In this document: positions 32,853-41,992 of the stretch, in pieces
How the letters are laid out: each line of letters starts with the position of its first letter
Numbering within the stretch: the first letter of the stretch is position 1
Assembly: GCF_023715205.1 (NCBI RefSeq)
Contig: NZ_JAMBNR010000004.1
Coordinates: 62,001 to 126,000 of the forward strand
DNA length: 64,000 nt
Source: Mesobacillus maritimus
GTDB taxonomy: Bacteria > Bacillota > Bacilli > Bacillales > Cytobacillaceae
Direction: 5' to 3'
Program-made: the position numbers and the translations under genes
The notes under the pieces: model-generated
The model's input: the letters and a program-made list of their open reading frames with translations, nothing else
Told to the model about the DNA's origin: nothing
Database searches by the model: none

Positions 32853-33848
32853 TTATCTGATAGCTGGAATTTTAATCTTTAAGGTAAATTCTTCATCTTT
32901 ATGGATAAAATCTAAGAACCCCATATGTTCTTCCACGATATCTTTGATCACTTTTGTACCTAAGCCTTCATGGTGGCCAGATTTTGTTGTGCGCCCATAG
33001 GAGTGGAATAACTGATCCACTATATGGCTCGGTAATGGCAGACTGTTATTCTTACAAATTAATAGAAACAGTCCACTTCTTTTATAGAATTGTAGCGTCA
33101 GTTGCGCAGGACGCTGATGTTGTTCTTGCCATTCCTCACAAGCATCAATGCTATTAGAAAGTAAGTTCCCAACGAGGTCTACAATTTTTTTATCATTTAA
33201 AGGCATGCTCGAAATAGGAAGGTCGGTATCATAAACAATCTCAATTCCCGCATTTTTCGCACGTCGATACATTTGGTGGAGGACCCCTGCGACCACTCCA
33301 TGCTCGCCTTTAATAGAAAGATTGGTTTGCTCATAGGTACCAACTAACTGATTTAAGTAAGTTCTTGCTTCATCGTATTGTTCATTTTCGAGCATAAATT
33401 GTATCGACGACACATGCTTTAAAAAGTCATGCCGCTCACTGCGAACAATGCGAAATGTTTCATTAAAATGCTCACGTTGCTCGGCAAACTCAGTAAGGTC
33501 TTTTTCCAACATTGCTACCTTTTGATTGATAAATATACGAGCTGTTTCAATGCCTATAAACATCAATATAGCAACTGTTGAAACCCAAACAGGTGGATTC
33601 CCAAACTGAAGAGCAAGTGTTGGAATTTGTAGAGCCATGAGCAAGTATTCATAACGCTTCCCGGCAACCTGCACAGAAAAAACGGTTTTTCTAGATAAGA
33701 AATAGACAGGCAAAGCCGCTAAGAACAATGCTAGAAAAATTGAAATCCTCCAAGCAAAAAAATCGGTCAATAGAAACTGTAGGTGGACAAATCCCAGTCC
33801 TGCTAGAAATACCCAATAGATTCGTTTATTCATGAAAATAGCAGCCAC
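32853..33848 (-). CDS. natK: Sensor histidine kinase, NatK type
   Basis: 331 residues: about four N-terminal membrane segments (to residue ~120), a coiled linker, the phospho-acceptor region RSERHDFLKHVSSIQ near residue 138, and a C-terminal GHKL ATPase domain with N-box VGNLLSNSIDACEEW and a Gly-rich EGLGTKVIKDIV. This layout is the AgrC/NatK-like group. Located directly behind the LytTR regulator gene and divergent from natAB, as expected for the system that controls the Na+ exporter. Confidence 0.87.
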   Translation of the reverse strand: MAAIFMNKRIYWVFLAGLGFVHLQFLLTDFFAWRISIFLALFLAALPVYFLSRKTVFSVQVAGKRYEYLLMALQIPTLALQFGNPPVWVSTVAILMFIGIETARIFINQKVAMLEKDLTEFAEQREHFNETFRIVRSERHDFLKHVSSIQFMLENEQYDEARTYLNQLVGTYEQTNLSIKGEHGVVAGVLHQMYRRAKNAGIEIVYDTDLPISSMPLNDKKIVDLVGNLLSNSIDACEEWQEQHQRPAQLTLQFYKRSGLFLLICKNNSLPLPSHIVDQLFHSYGRTTKSGHHEGLGTKVIKDIVEEHMGFLDFIHKDEEFTLKIKIPAIR

Positions 33849-33851
33849 CTT

Positions 33852-34550
33852 TTAAAAGTAATATTGTTGGAGAAAATCGACTTTTTCTTTGGTAATCATC
33901 GCTTGACCGTCTGTTGCCTCAAAGCTAACCACATAGGAATTTTTAGCGTATAAGGAGAAGTTTTTTACATAATGAATGTTAATAATGAACGAACGATGAG
34001 ACCGGATAAAATCTCGCTCGCGCAGTTCACCTTCTAATTCATTTAAAGTCTGATAGGTTTTAATTGGACCTGACTTTGTATGAATAGTCGTTGATCTTCC
34101 GGAACGCTCAATAAAAATGATATCCTTTTTTTGAATAATGTGGATATCATTTTTTTGCTTCAAATAGAGTCTGCCAGCGATCTCTGATGACTTCGTTTTT
34201 TCAATAAGTCGCTCAACTGATTTAATCAAGCGCTCTTTCGGATAAGGCTTCATGATGTAGTCATGGACATTTAATTCAAATGCATGGACGGCATATCCGC
34301 TGTTTCCAGTTACGAAAATGACAGCGATATTGAGTGCATGCGAATGAATGATATCGGCCAACTCGTAACCTGATAGATTGGGCATTTCAATATCCGCAAT
34401 CAACAAGTCAATGGCCTCTTTTTTAATTTGCTCATAAGCCTCTTCAGCCGAAGTGGTTGAAAAAACAATTTCCACTTTTTCGATACCGGACACGATTGCT
34501 TGTAATTTATCTAAATCAATCGGACGGTCATCGACTAACCCAACCTTCAT
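33852..34550 (-). CDS. natR: LytTR response regulator, NatR type
   Basis: 232 residues: receiver domain (acidic DD in LVDDRPID, acceptor Asp in LIADIEMPNLSG, Lys in MKPYPKERL) followed by a LytTR DNA-binding domain (IIFIERSGRSTTIHT, IRSHRSFIINIHYVKNF). Phosphorylation by the adjacent kinase would activate the divergent natAB promoter; a matching direct repeat sits in the intergenic region. natK follows with a 3-bp gap. Confidence 0.9.
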   Translation of the reverse strand: MKVGLVDDRPIDLDKLQAIVSGIEKVEIVFSTTSAEEAYEQIKKEAIDLLIADIEMPNLSGYELADIIHSHALNIAVIFVTGNSGYAVHAFELNVHDYIMKPYPKERLIKSVERLIEKTKSSEIAGRLYLKQKNDIHIIQKKDIIFIERSGRSTTIHTKSGPIKTYQTLNELEGELRERDFIRSHRSFIINIHYVKNFSLYAKNSYVVSFEATDGQAMITKEKVDFLQQYYF

Positions 34551-34629
34551 CTTTCCTCATCCCTCATATCCTTTGTCTCTTTCGCACACGGAACTGTTCT
34601 CCTTATTTTACCATCAATAAATGCAAATT

Positions 34630-34668
34630 TGGCACTTTTGTGACATCAAATGGACTTTTCACGACATC
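34630..34668 (+). promoter_or_regulatory. Candidate NatR operator (direct repeat, 21-bp period)
   Basis: TGGCACTTTTGTGACATC (34630-34647) and TGGACTTTTCACGACATC (34651-34668) are imperfect direct repeats offset by 21 bp, i.e. two helical turns, in the natR-natA divergent region. LytTR regulators bind such repeats. Confidence 0.5.
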
Positions 34669-34735
34669 TTCGCAGACGGAAGAAAAAATTGTTTGTAAGA
34701 TAAAGACATGAAAACAAGCAAATGAGGTGAACGGA

Positions 34736-35488
34736 ATGATTGAGATTAACGAAGTTACGAAACAGTTTAAAGATAAAAAGAAATTTATTACAGCATTAAA
34801 ACATGTATCCTTTTCCGTAAATAAGGGAGAAGTCGTTGGCTTACTTGGAGAAAATGGAGCAGGGAAAACCACATTGCTTCGGTCGGTTGCTACATTGCTC
34901 ACTCCGACAGACGGAGAGATTACGGTAGCTGGTTACAACACGCAACAGAATCCAAACGAAATTAAAAAACATATTGGTGTTTTATTTGGAGGAGAAACGG
35001 GGCTTTATGACCGACTAACAGCTAGAGAAAACTTAGCTTATTTCGCTACATTATATGGGATGGGCAAACACGAGACGAAGGTTCGGATTGAAGAGTTAGC
35101 GAAAATGTTTGGAATGAGGGATTATTTAGATCGGAAAGTTGGCGGCTTTTCAAAGGGGATGCGTCAGAAAGTTGCGATTGCCCGCACGCTCATCCACAAT
35201 CCAGATATCATTTTATTTGATGAGCCAACAACAGGTCTTGATATTACATCTTCCAATGTGTTTAGACAGCTTGTTCATCAGTTGAAAAGAGAAGGGAAAA
35301 CAATTTTGTTCTCAAGTCACATCATGGAAGAGGTCTCCATGCTTTGTGACACGGTGGCAATGATGCATAAAGGGGAATTGGTTTATCATGGCAAGCTTGA
35401 GGAGCTATACCGGTCCGAAGGCAGTCGCGACTTGAATTATATTTTTATGAGCAAGCTTGTGAGGGGGAATGAAGATTATGCTTCTTAA
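34736..35488 (+). CDS. natA: Na+ efflux ABC transporter ATPase NatA
   Basis: 250 residues. Walker A GENGAGKTT, signature FSKGMRQKVAIARTL, Walker B IILFDEPTTGLD and the H-loop SSHIMEEV. The ABC-2 type ATPase drives Na+ export with NatB. I start at the ATG at 34736 (GAGGTG 6 bp upstream) instead of the GTG at 34727 that lies inside the RBS. The end overlaps natB. Confidence 0.92.
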   Translation: MIEINEVTKQFKDKKKFITALKHVSFSVNKGEVVGLLGENGAGKTTLLRSVATLLTPTDGEITVAGYNTQQNPNEIKKHIGVLFGGETGLYDRLTARENLAYFATLYGMGKHETKVRIEELAKMFGMRDYLDRKVGGFSKGMRQKVAIARTLIHNPDIILFDEPTTGLDITSSNVFRQLVHQLKREGKTILFSSHIMEEVSMLCDTVAMMHKGELVYHGKLEELYRSEGSRDLNYIFMSKLVRGNEDYAS

Positions 35489-36635
35489 AATTTATTTAAA
35501 AGAGATGAAAGATTGTTTCCGGGATCGAAGAACACTTTTGTTGACCGTTTTACTGCCAATCATTATGATGACAGGGCTAACCTTCTTTTATGAAAGTTTG
35601 ATTTCCGAAGGGGAAGGCGAAACATACTCGCTGGCAGTAGAAAAGTCGTTTGGGGCGAAGGAAGCTGAGTTGTTCTCAGGCATGGAAAATATTGAGTTTG
35701 TACAGTCCGCGAACCCTGAAGAAACACTAACTGAAGGAGAAGCGGTTGCTGCCCTTGTACTAAGTCCCGATTTTCTTACTAGCATCGAAAAAGGGGAGGA
35801 AGCTTCCGTTACGTTGATTGGCGATTCTTTTAGCCAAAACTCTACGAATTTAATGAATCTCGTTACTACTACGTTAACAGCCTTTGAAAAATCCGTCACA
35901 GCGACACGTTTACAATCACAAGGGACAGATTTATCAGTGATTCAACCGTTTACCATTGATCAAAAAGAAATCAGCGAGGACAACCCAAATGTGAATCTGC
36001 TAGCCATGCTAATTCCTTTAATGTTATCTTTGGCGATTGGGGTGGGCGCTAGTCCATCGGCTTCTGATTTATTCGCTGGCGAAAAAGAGCGCAAGACAAT
36101 GGAAGCTTTGTTGATGACACCTGTGAATCGTTCTACATTGTTGTTTGCCAAATGGATGACGATTGCATCAGTAGGAACCATTACTGGATTGACTACTTTG
36201 GGTGTAGTAGCTGCAGAAATCACGTTTTTAACTGAAAACCTGAAGCAAGCCGTTTCCTTTGGAGATAATGCATGGTTAATCATTGGTTTAGCTCTAGTCA
36301 TGACCATCTTATTTTCGATGTTTAATGCATCGTTGCTTATGATTACGAGCATCATGGGAAAAACGGTAAAAGAATCACAAAGTTACAGCACACCAGTTAT
36401 GATGTTAACGATCCTGCCAACAATGATTATTACAGGTATTGGAATCAATGAACTTACCTTTGAACATTTTGCTATTCCGATTATGAATTTGTTTAGTTTG
36501 TTAAAAGAACTCCTTTTCGGCGTCATCAACTATGAGCATATTGTTATCACACTTGGCAGCAATATTGTATTTATGGTTCTCTTCTTCATTATCGGTCGGA
36601 TTATGTTTATGAAAGATAAGTGGGTAATGAATTAA
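35478..36635 (+). CDS. natB: Na+ efflux ABC transporter permease NatB
   Basis: 385-residue ABC-2 permease: one membrane segment near the N-terminus (LLLTVLLPIIMMTGLTFFYES), a large external domain (about 45-180), then five membrane segments including MLIPLMLSLAIGVGASPSASD and the cytosolic GEKERKTMEALLMTPV motif typical of NatB/CcmB-like exporters. GAGGGGG precedes; the ATG at 35478 has better spacing than that at 35469. Overlaps natA by 11 bp, showing coupling. Confidence 0.9.
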   Translation: MLLKIYLKEMKDCFRDRRTLLLTVLLPIIMMTGLTFFYESLISEGEGETYSLAVEKSFGAKEAELFSGMENIEFVQSANPEETLTEGEAVAALVLSPDFLTSIEKGEEASVTLIGDSFSQNSTNLMNLVTTTLTAFEKSVTATRLQSQGTDLSVIQPFTIDQKEISEDNPNVNLLAMLIPLMLSLAIGVGASPSASDLFAGEKERKTMEALLMTPVNRSTLLFAKWMTIASVGTITGLTTLGVVAAEITFLTENLKQAVSFGDNAWLIIGLALVMTILFSMFNASLLMITSIMGKTVKESQSYSTPVMMLTILPTMIITGIGINELTFEHFAIPIMNLFSLLKELLFGVINYEHIVITLGSNIVFMVLFFIIGRIMFMKDKWVMN

Positions 36636-36651
36636 GACAGCGAAGAAAGAG

Positions 36652-36680
36652 CGTCCCAGACTTTGTTCTGGGACGTTTTT
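36652..36680 (+). terminator. Intrinsic terminator of natAB
   Basis: CGTCCCAGA / TCTGGGACG with a short loop, then T5. Confidence 0.88.
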
Positions 36681-36740
36681 GGTGTTGGAGGTGGGCCATT
36701 GTTAAAAAGCCTGATAGAGTTTCTAGCTTTTTTCTGAGAT

Positions 36741-36890
36741 CAGGGTTGAATCGTGTTGGGAAACGCAAGGTTTTCTAACGTTCCCAAAATCAGTAATGAA
36801 ACGAGAAAAGGGAATGTAAGGAATCTCCCGTTACCAAAAACAGTGTTGAGACGATAAAAAGGAAGCGCAAGAAAAAAGAGGTTTCACAAA
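36741..36890 (+). repeat. Three tandem degenerate 50-bp repeats
   Basis: Units start exactly every 50 bp (36741, 36791, 36841) with CAGGGTTGAATCG, CAGTAATGAAACG and CAGTGTTGAGACG, and share an internal GGGAA/GGAAG block and an A-rich end. They lie between the natAB terminator and the NAD(P)HX-repair gene, inside a 400-bp non-coding gap. Confidence 0.75.
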
Positions 36891-37036
36891 ACCAAGTGTT
36901 CACGCTTAAGGGAAACCATTCCGATAAATACCTGACCAATACTCTCTGCAATGAATCTTTAACAAATTTTCACCATCATATCCTCCAATTATTGCCTATA
37001 ATGAAAATATCAGAAAGTTTGGCTGGAGGGATGATG

Positions 37037-38557
37037 ATGATTGTAGCTGGGCAAAAGGAAATGCAGCAACTGGATCGGTATACGATGGAGATATTAGGTT
37101 TGCCGGGAGTAGTTCTGATGGAGAATGCTGGCGCGCGAGTAGTCGAGGAAATCATAGCTAGCCACTCACAAAATTCCGATAATAATGTTGTGATTTTAGC
37201 TGGTGGTGGAAATAATGGAGGAGATGGGTTCGTGGTTGCCCGCAAACTAGTGGATTTAGGCTGGAGTCCTAAACTATGGTTGCTCACGGATCTAGAAAAA
37301 ATTACTGGTGATGCAAAATGTCATTTGGATGTTTATTTAAAACGTGGACTTCCGCTGTTTACCTTAAAAGAGATGGATGTTCTGCCTACTCACCTTGAGC
37401 AAGCGGATATTATTGTTGATGCAATGCTTGGGACCGGTGTAAAAGGCGCTGTTCGAGAGCCAATGAAAACAGTCATTCATATGGTGAATAACCGAAGAAA
37501 TCAAGCGAGTGTCCTATCGGTTGATATTCCTACAGGTGTAAACAGCGATGATGGAAGAGTGGTTGACGAAGCCATTAAAGCAACAAAAACGATTACGTTT
37601 GTTTGTCCGAAAAGAGGGTTCTTTTTACAAGAAGGACCGAACTATGTTGGGGAGTGGAAAGCGGTTGATATTTCAGTTCCTCCTTCGATTGCGCAAACTC
37701 TTCATTTTAAGCTCCCGCAAGTCATAACCGAATCGCTCATCACAGAGTGCATTCCATCAAGACCGAGAAATGGTCATAAGGGAACTTTTGGACATGCTTT
37801 AGTGATAGGGGGCTCACAAGCCTATGTAGGAGCGCCTGTTTTTACAGCTAAAGCGGTTTTACATAGCGGCGCAGGGTTGGTCACGCTGGCGATACCGGAA
37901 AGTCTGTATCATACCGAAGCAAATTTGTTTCCAGAAGCGTTGTTTATCCCATTATCTGAAACAGACGGGCATTTCTCAGTAAGAGCCATTCACGAATTAA
38001 ACCCAAAGTTACCTACTTTTCGAAGCGTTGCGGTGGGGCCAGGGATGAGTCGGTTTCAAGAAGGAGAAAGTTGGATAAAGGAGCTATTTACAGCTCTAAC
38101 GAATCAGCCAATTGTCATTGATGCGGATGGCCTCTATTTGCTTCGCAATCAATTAGAACTTCTCCAACAGCATCAAGGCCCGGTTATCTTGACGCCGCAT
38201 CCAGGGGAAATGGCAACTTTAGTTTGTAAATCCGTACAAGAAGTAGAGGGAAATAGACTAGAAATTGCTCAAGAATTTGCTGTGAAGTACGGGGTCTTGT
38301 TACTATTGAAAGGGCATCGCTCAGTTGTGGCTACACCGGACGGAGAGTTGTACATCAACCCGCTTGGCCATGATGCACTCGGAAAAGGCGGTAGCGGTGA
38401 TGTTCTTACGGGATTGATCACTTCTTTTCTTGCCCAAGGGGCCTTACCAAAAGATGCGCTTCTCGCAGCAAGCTATCTCCATGCAAAATCTGGTGAAGAA
38501 CAAGCAGAAATTCTGTCTCATTTTGGAGTCATGCCAGAGGATATATTACCGGAGTGA
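37037..38557 (+). CDS. nnrD: Bifunctional NAD(P)H-hydrate epimerase / ADP-dependent dehydratase
   Basis: 506 residues combining both steps of NAD(P)HX repair. The N-terminal epimerase (YjeF_N, about 1-215) shows MENAGARVVEEI, LAGGGNNGGDGFVVAR and VDAMLGTGVKG; the C-terminal dehydratase (YjeF_C, about 230-500) shows RNGHKGTFGHALVIGGS, TPHPGEMA and the nucleotide motif LGKGGSGDVLTGLI. GGAGG at 37025 supports the start at 37037; the frame is open 47 codons further upstream into the tandem repeats, which is not coding. A short hypothetical gene follows. Confidence 0.93.
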   Translation: MIVAGQKEMQQLDRYTMEILGLPGVVLMENAGARVVEEIIASHSQNSDNNVVILAGGGNNGGDGFVVARKLVDLGWSPKLWLLTDLEKITGDAKCHLDVYLKRGLPLFTLKEMDVLPTHLEQADIIVDAMLGTGVKGAVREPMKTVIHMVNNRRNQASVLSVDIPTGVNSDDGRVVDEAIKATKTITFVCPKRGFFLQEGPNYVGEWKAVDISVPPSIAQTLHFKLPQVITESLITECIPSRPRNGHKGTFGHALVIGGSQAYVGAPVFTAKAVLHSGAGLVTLAIPESLYHTEANLFPEALFIPLSETDGHFSVRAIHELNPKLPTFRSVAVGPGMSRFQEGESWIKELFTALTNQPIVIDADGLYLLRNQLELLQQHQGPVILTPHPGEMATLVCKSVQEVEGNRLEIAQEFAVKYGVLLLLKGHRSVVATPDGELYINPLGHDALGKGGSGDVLTGLITSFLAQGALPKDALLAASYLHAKSGEEQAEILSHFGVMPEDILPE

Positions 38558-38614
38558 AACAGCTGCTAATGCGATACACTAACCGCTAAAAAAAGGAGTT
38601 TGATTTAAAATCTT

Positions 38615-38851
38615 ATGATAAATCCTAAATTTCGTACCAAGTTATTAGAAATTGTTGATCATCAATTACAAGAGAACAATCATGCAGAAACAAACGAAAC
38701 TTTAAAACGATTAATAGAGGCTGGTTATAAAGAAGAGGAATCAAAAATGCTCATTGCAGGAATATTATTAGAGGAAATGTCTGATATGATGAACAACCAA
38801 GTTCCTTTTAATGAAAAACGCTATGTTGAAAAATTAGCTAGTTTATCTTAG
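38615..38851 (+). CDS. Small hypothetical protein, 78 residues
   Basis: Acidic, helix-rich protein without signal peptide. The ending PFNEKRYVEKLASL and EEMSDMMNNQ give it a conserved look, faintly like DUF1841 proteins, but I cannot assign a family. The AAAGGAG site lies 15 bp from the ATG, longer than usual, and there is no in-frame alternative because a stop lies three codons upstream. Confidence 0.65.
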   Translation: MINPKFRTKLLEIVDHQLQENNHAETNETLKRLIEAGYKEEESKMLIAGILLEEMSDMMNNQVPFNEKRYVEKLASLS

Positions 38852-38995
38852 ATTTCTAGATATTTACACTTGAAAAAGCCGATATCATGATCTTTGTTTT
38901 TGAAAAATGTTGCAAGCTGTCACAATTGATTTATCACAGTTTAGTCTGTAAAATTAATTGTGTATAAATTCTTTTTTTACGGAGTGTGAGTTTTT

Positions 38996-40279
38996 TTGGC
39001 TGAAGTGCCCATAGGTTTAATCATTTTTCTAATTGTATTAATTTTATTATCTGCTTTCTTTTCGTCAGCAGAAACTGCTTTCTCAAGTGTGAATAAAATC
39101 AGACTAAGAAATTATGTCAGTGAGAACAAACCAGGTAGTAAAAAGGCATTGCATATTACCGATAACTTTGACAATGCTTTATCGACTATTCTAGTTGGAA
39201 ACAACATCGTAAATATTGCAGCATCAAGTATCGCTGCGAGCGTCTTTACTGGTTTATTTGGAGCTGGAACAGGACTAGTCATTAGCACATTCGGAATGAC
39301 CGTTCTGATTTTGATTTTTGGTGAGATTTTACCGAAGTCAATTGCTAAGGAAAATGCAGAAGCATATTCATTAAAAATATCTGGAATTCTCTTTTTACTC
39401 ATAAAATTATTAACACCAATTAACTTTGTGTTTGCTAAACTTAAGGAATTTGTTTCACGAAAGTTCTCTAAGAATGAAGCAACTCCTTCGATTACAGAGG
39501 AAGAAATCAAGGTAATGGTTGATATTAGTGAGGAAGAAGGAGTTATTGATAAAGAAGAGAAGGAACTTGTTCATCGCTCGCTAGAGTTTAATGATGTCAT
39601 TGTCGGCGAGGTTTTAACACACCGAATGGATATGATTGCGGTGGAATTGAATCAACCGATTGAGGAAATTAAAGAAATCTTCCTGACTGAGCGTTTTTCA
39701 CGTGTTCCAGTTTATAAAGATAATATTGATAACATTATCGGAATCTTATCGGAACGGGAATTTTTGTCCGAGTTAATCCAACATAATGATGTAAATATAG
39801 AGTCGCTTTTACGGAAACCGGTCTTTGTCGTAAAATCAATGAAGGTTGCAACTTTATTACCAGAATTACAACGTTTAAAAAGCCATATGGCGATTGTCGT
39901 TGATGAGTTTGGGGGTACTTCAGGTTTAATTACACTTGAGGATATTCTTGAAGAATTAGTGGGCGAAATTTGGGATGAACATGATGAAAAAATTAATATC
40001 ATGACCAAACTTAGCGAAACGATGTACGAATTTGATGCACAATTCCAATTAGATGACTTTTCAGAGCTCTTGCATGTACCAATGCCAGAAAGTTCAAGCC
40101 ATAGCTTAGGAGGATGGATTTTTGAAACATTGGAGCGAATTCCAACAGAAGGAGAAGGCTTCGATTACGAGAATCTTTCAATCACTGTGGAAGAAGTCGA
40201 CAACCACCGAATCCGCAAAGTAAAAGTTGAAATTTTGCCGGAAGAGCAAACGGAAGAAGAATTCGAAGAAAGCAATTAA
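38996..40279 (+). CDS. CNNM/CorC-type membrane protein (hemolysin family, DUF21-CBS-CorC_HlyC)
   Basis: 427 residues: an N-terminal DUF21 transmembrane domain with three or four segments (about 1-180, including FSSAETAFSSVNKIRLRNYV and EILPKSIAKENAE), a pair of CBS domains (about 200-330, THRMDMIAVE, RFSRVPVYKDNIDNIIGIL, VDEFGGTSGLITLEDILEE) and a C-terminal CorC_HlyC domain. Relatives such as MpfA (YhdP) of Bacillus subtilis export Mg2+. TTG start with GGAGTG 9 bp upstream. Which ion this paralogue handles is not shown. Confidence 0.9.
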   Translation: MAEVPIGLIIFLIVLILLSAFFSSAETAFSSVNKIRLRNYVSENKPGSKKALHITDNFDNALSTILVGNNIVNIAASSIAASVFTGLFGAGTGLVISTFGMTVLILIFGEILPKSIAKENAEAYSLKISGILFLLIKLLTPINFVFAKLKEFVSRKFSKNEATPSITEEEIKVMVDISEEEGVIDKEEKELVHRSLEFNDVIVGEVLTHRMDMIAVELNQPIEEIKEIFLTERFSRVPVYKDNIDNIIGILSEREFLSELIQHNDVNIESLLRKPVFVVKSMKVATLLPELQRLKSHMAIVVDEFGGTSGLITLEDILEELVGEIWDEHDEKINIMTKLSETMYEFDAQFQLDDFSELLHVPMPESSSHSLGGWIFETLERIPTEGEGFDYENLSITVEEVDNHRIRKVKVEILPEEQTEEEFEESN

Positions 40280-40288
40280 GATAAAAAA

Positions 40289-40320
40289 ATGGCATCTGCC
40301 CTTGGGCAGATGCTTTTTCA
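40289..40320 (+). terminator. Intrinsic terminator of the CNNM/CorC gene
   Basis: GGCATCTGCC / GGGCAGATGC with CTT loop, then T5. Confidence 0.85.
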
Positions 40321-40393
40321 ATAAAGGGGGAATACACTAACAGCATAGACATTATCCTGAGATTCTAAACCTACTCTAAAGATATTTATTCTT

Positions 40394-41200
40394 CTACCCC
40401 TTCATATTTTTTGACTTTTCAACACTGGCTGAAACGGCTTGGATAACGCTTGACCGGAAACCAGATTCCTCTAAACGAGCCACAGCTTCAATTGTTGCGC
40501 CACCTGGGGAACAAACTTGATCCTTTAATTCTCCTGGATGAAGATCAGTTTCTAAAACCATCTTGGAAGCACCTAACAAAGCTTGTGCCGCGAAAGTATA
40601 GGCTTGCTTTCTTGGGATTCCTTGTAAAACAGCTCCGTCAGCAAGTGCTTCAATGAACATATATGCGTAAGCTGGAGAAGCCCCACTCACGCCACTAACA
40701 GCGTCCATTAAACGTTCTTCCACAAATTCCACTTTTCCAAAGCATTCAAAGATAGTCTGAATTTCTTGTTTTTCATCTTCTGTAACTAAGTCATTGATAC
40801 TAACGCCAGTCATACCTTCGCCAACTAAAACAGGTGTGTTTGGCATCGTACGAACCATTTTCATGCGGCGTCCAAAACGCTGTTCGTTTTGCTCAATGGT
40901 TTGTCCAGCTGCAATCATGATGATGATCGCGTCTTCATGAACAACTTCTTTAATTTGTTCAATGACTGTAGCGTACTGATAGGGCTTAACAGCGAGAAAA
41001 ATTAGATCGCAATTTTGGGCCACTTCCACATTGTCTTGTGTGGTGTGAACTTCATATTTCCGTTTTACTTCCTCCAAGCTCGGCAAACTCCGATTGGAAA
41101 CAAAAATTTCATTCGGGCTCATATATCCTGAGTTAACAATCCCACCAATGATGGCCTTTGACATGTTGCCACAGCCAATAAATCCAACTTTACGATTCAT
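40394..41200 (-). CDS. proC: Pyrroline-5-carboxylate reductase
   Basis: 268 residues. Last step of proline synthesis, reducing pyrroline-5-carboxylate with NAD(P)H. Rossmann motif GFIGCGNMSKAIIGG at the N-terminus and the C-terminal signature LHPGELKDQVCSPGGATIEA. Bacillaceae usually have several ProC paralogues; proline is also an osmoprotectant, which fits the neighbourhood but is not proof of an osmotic role. Monocistronic. Confidence 0.94.
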   Translation of the reverse strand: MNRKVGFIGCGNMSKAIIGGIVNSGYMSPNEIFVSNRSLPSLEEVKRKYEVHTTQDNVEVAQNCDLIFLAVKPYQYATVIEQIKEVVHEDAIIIMIAAGQTIEQNEQRFGRRMKMVRTMPNTPVLVGEGMTGVSINDLVTEDEKQEIQTIFECFGKVEFVEERLMDAVSGVSGASPAYAYMFIEALADGAVLQGIPRKQAYTFAAQALLGASKMVLETDLHPGELKDQVCSPGGATIEAVARLEESGFRSSVIQAVSASVEKSKNMKG

Positions 41201-41369
41201 TTTATTTTCCCTTTCTTAATGAAATTTTGACAATGATAAATGATTATAACATTGTAAAATGCTAAACCTATAATAAATCCATCATTTAATTTGAAGGTTT
41301 TATATTTGGCATGTTACATAGTTCGTGTTAGAATTAAATTAAGTAACATTAATTTTGGAGGGGAGATAC

Positions 41370-41933
41370 GTGGAGTACGTTGAACCCATAAAAGATGTTG
41401 AAAAGATACGAGAAATGAAAAGGTTACTAAGGAAGCAATCACAAAGAGATCTTCTTCTTTTTGTATTAGGGATTAATACAGGGATACGGGTGAGTGATTT
41501 ATTATCACTAAAAGTAGAGGATGTTTTGAAAGATGGTTCTTTTAAGGAATTTCTCTATATCTACGAACCAAAGCATCAGAAAGAAAAAGCATATTACTTA
41601 AATACAAGTGTGAATAAAGAACTGAGGGCGTATTTAGCTGACCATGAATTTAAGAATACTGATTATCTTTTTAAATCAAAAAAAAATCAGTTACCAATTA
41701 CACGTCAGCAGGCTTACCGCATTATTAATCATGCGGCGAAAGAGGTAGGAATTCCGGGGAAGATTGGGACACATACACTTCGTAAAACCTTTGGGTACCA
41801 CGCATACCGAAAAGGGATTGCGATTTCAATTATTAAAGAGATTTATGGGCATCATACACCTAATGAAACTTTACGATATTTAGGGATAGAAAAAGGTGGA
41901 CAACTGCCGATAAAAGTGGATGTAAATCTTTAG
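41370..41933 (+). CDS. Minimal tyrosine recombinase / site-specific integrase
   Basis: 187 residues covering only the catalytic domain. Catalytic residues in order: Arg in GINTGIRVSDLL, Lys region near KHQKEKAYYL, H-x-x-R in GTHTLRKTFGYH, His in YGHHTPNETL and Tyr in LRYLGI. The N-terminal core-binding (SAM-like) domain of XerC/D is missing. No attachment site, phage gene or cassette is visible nearby, so its target is unknown. GTG start at 41370 with GGAGGGG upstream. Confidence 0.88.
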   Translation: MEYVEPIKDVEKIREMKRLLRKQSQRDLLLFVLGINTGIRVSDLLSLKVEDVLKDGSFKEFLYIYEPKHQKEKAYYLNTSVNKELRAYLADHEFKNTDYLFKSKKNQLPITRQQAYRIINHAAKEVGIPGKIGTHTLRKTFGYHAYRKGIAISIIKEIYGHHTPNETLRYLGIEKGGQLPIKVDVNL

Positions 41934-41939
41934 TTGTTT

Positions 41940-41977
41940 AATGAAAAAATAAAAACCCTCCACACTAAGTGGAGGGT
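41940..41977 (-). terminator. Terminator behind the USP gene
   Basis: ACCCTCCAC / GTGGAGGGT stem; on the minus strand it is followed by TTTTTATTTTTTC. It may also stop the converging integrase transcript. Confidence 0.8.
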
Positions 41978-41992
41978 AGGCATATATTTCGA

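Noticed and set aside
36896-37036. N-terminal extension of the NAD(P)HX-repair protein
   Set aside because: The extra 47 codons run out of the tandem repeat region, have no ribosome site and resemble no family member; the start at 37037 has GGAGG.
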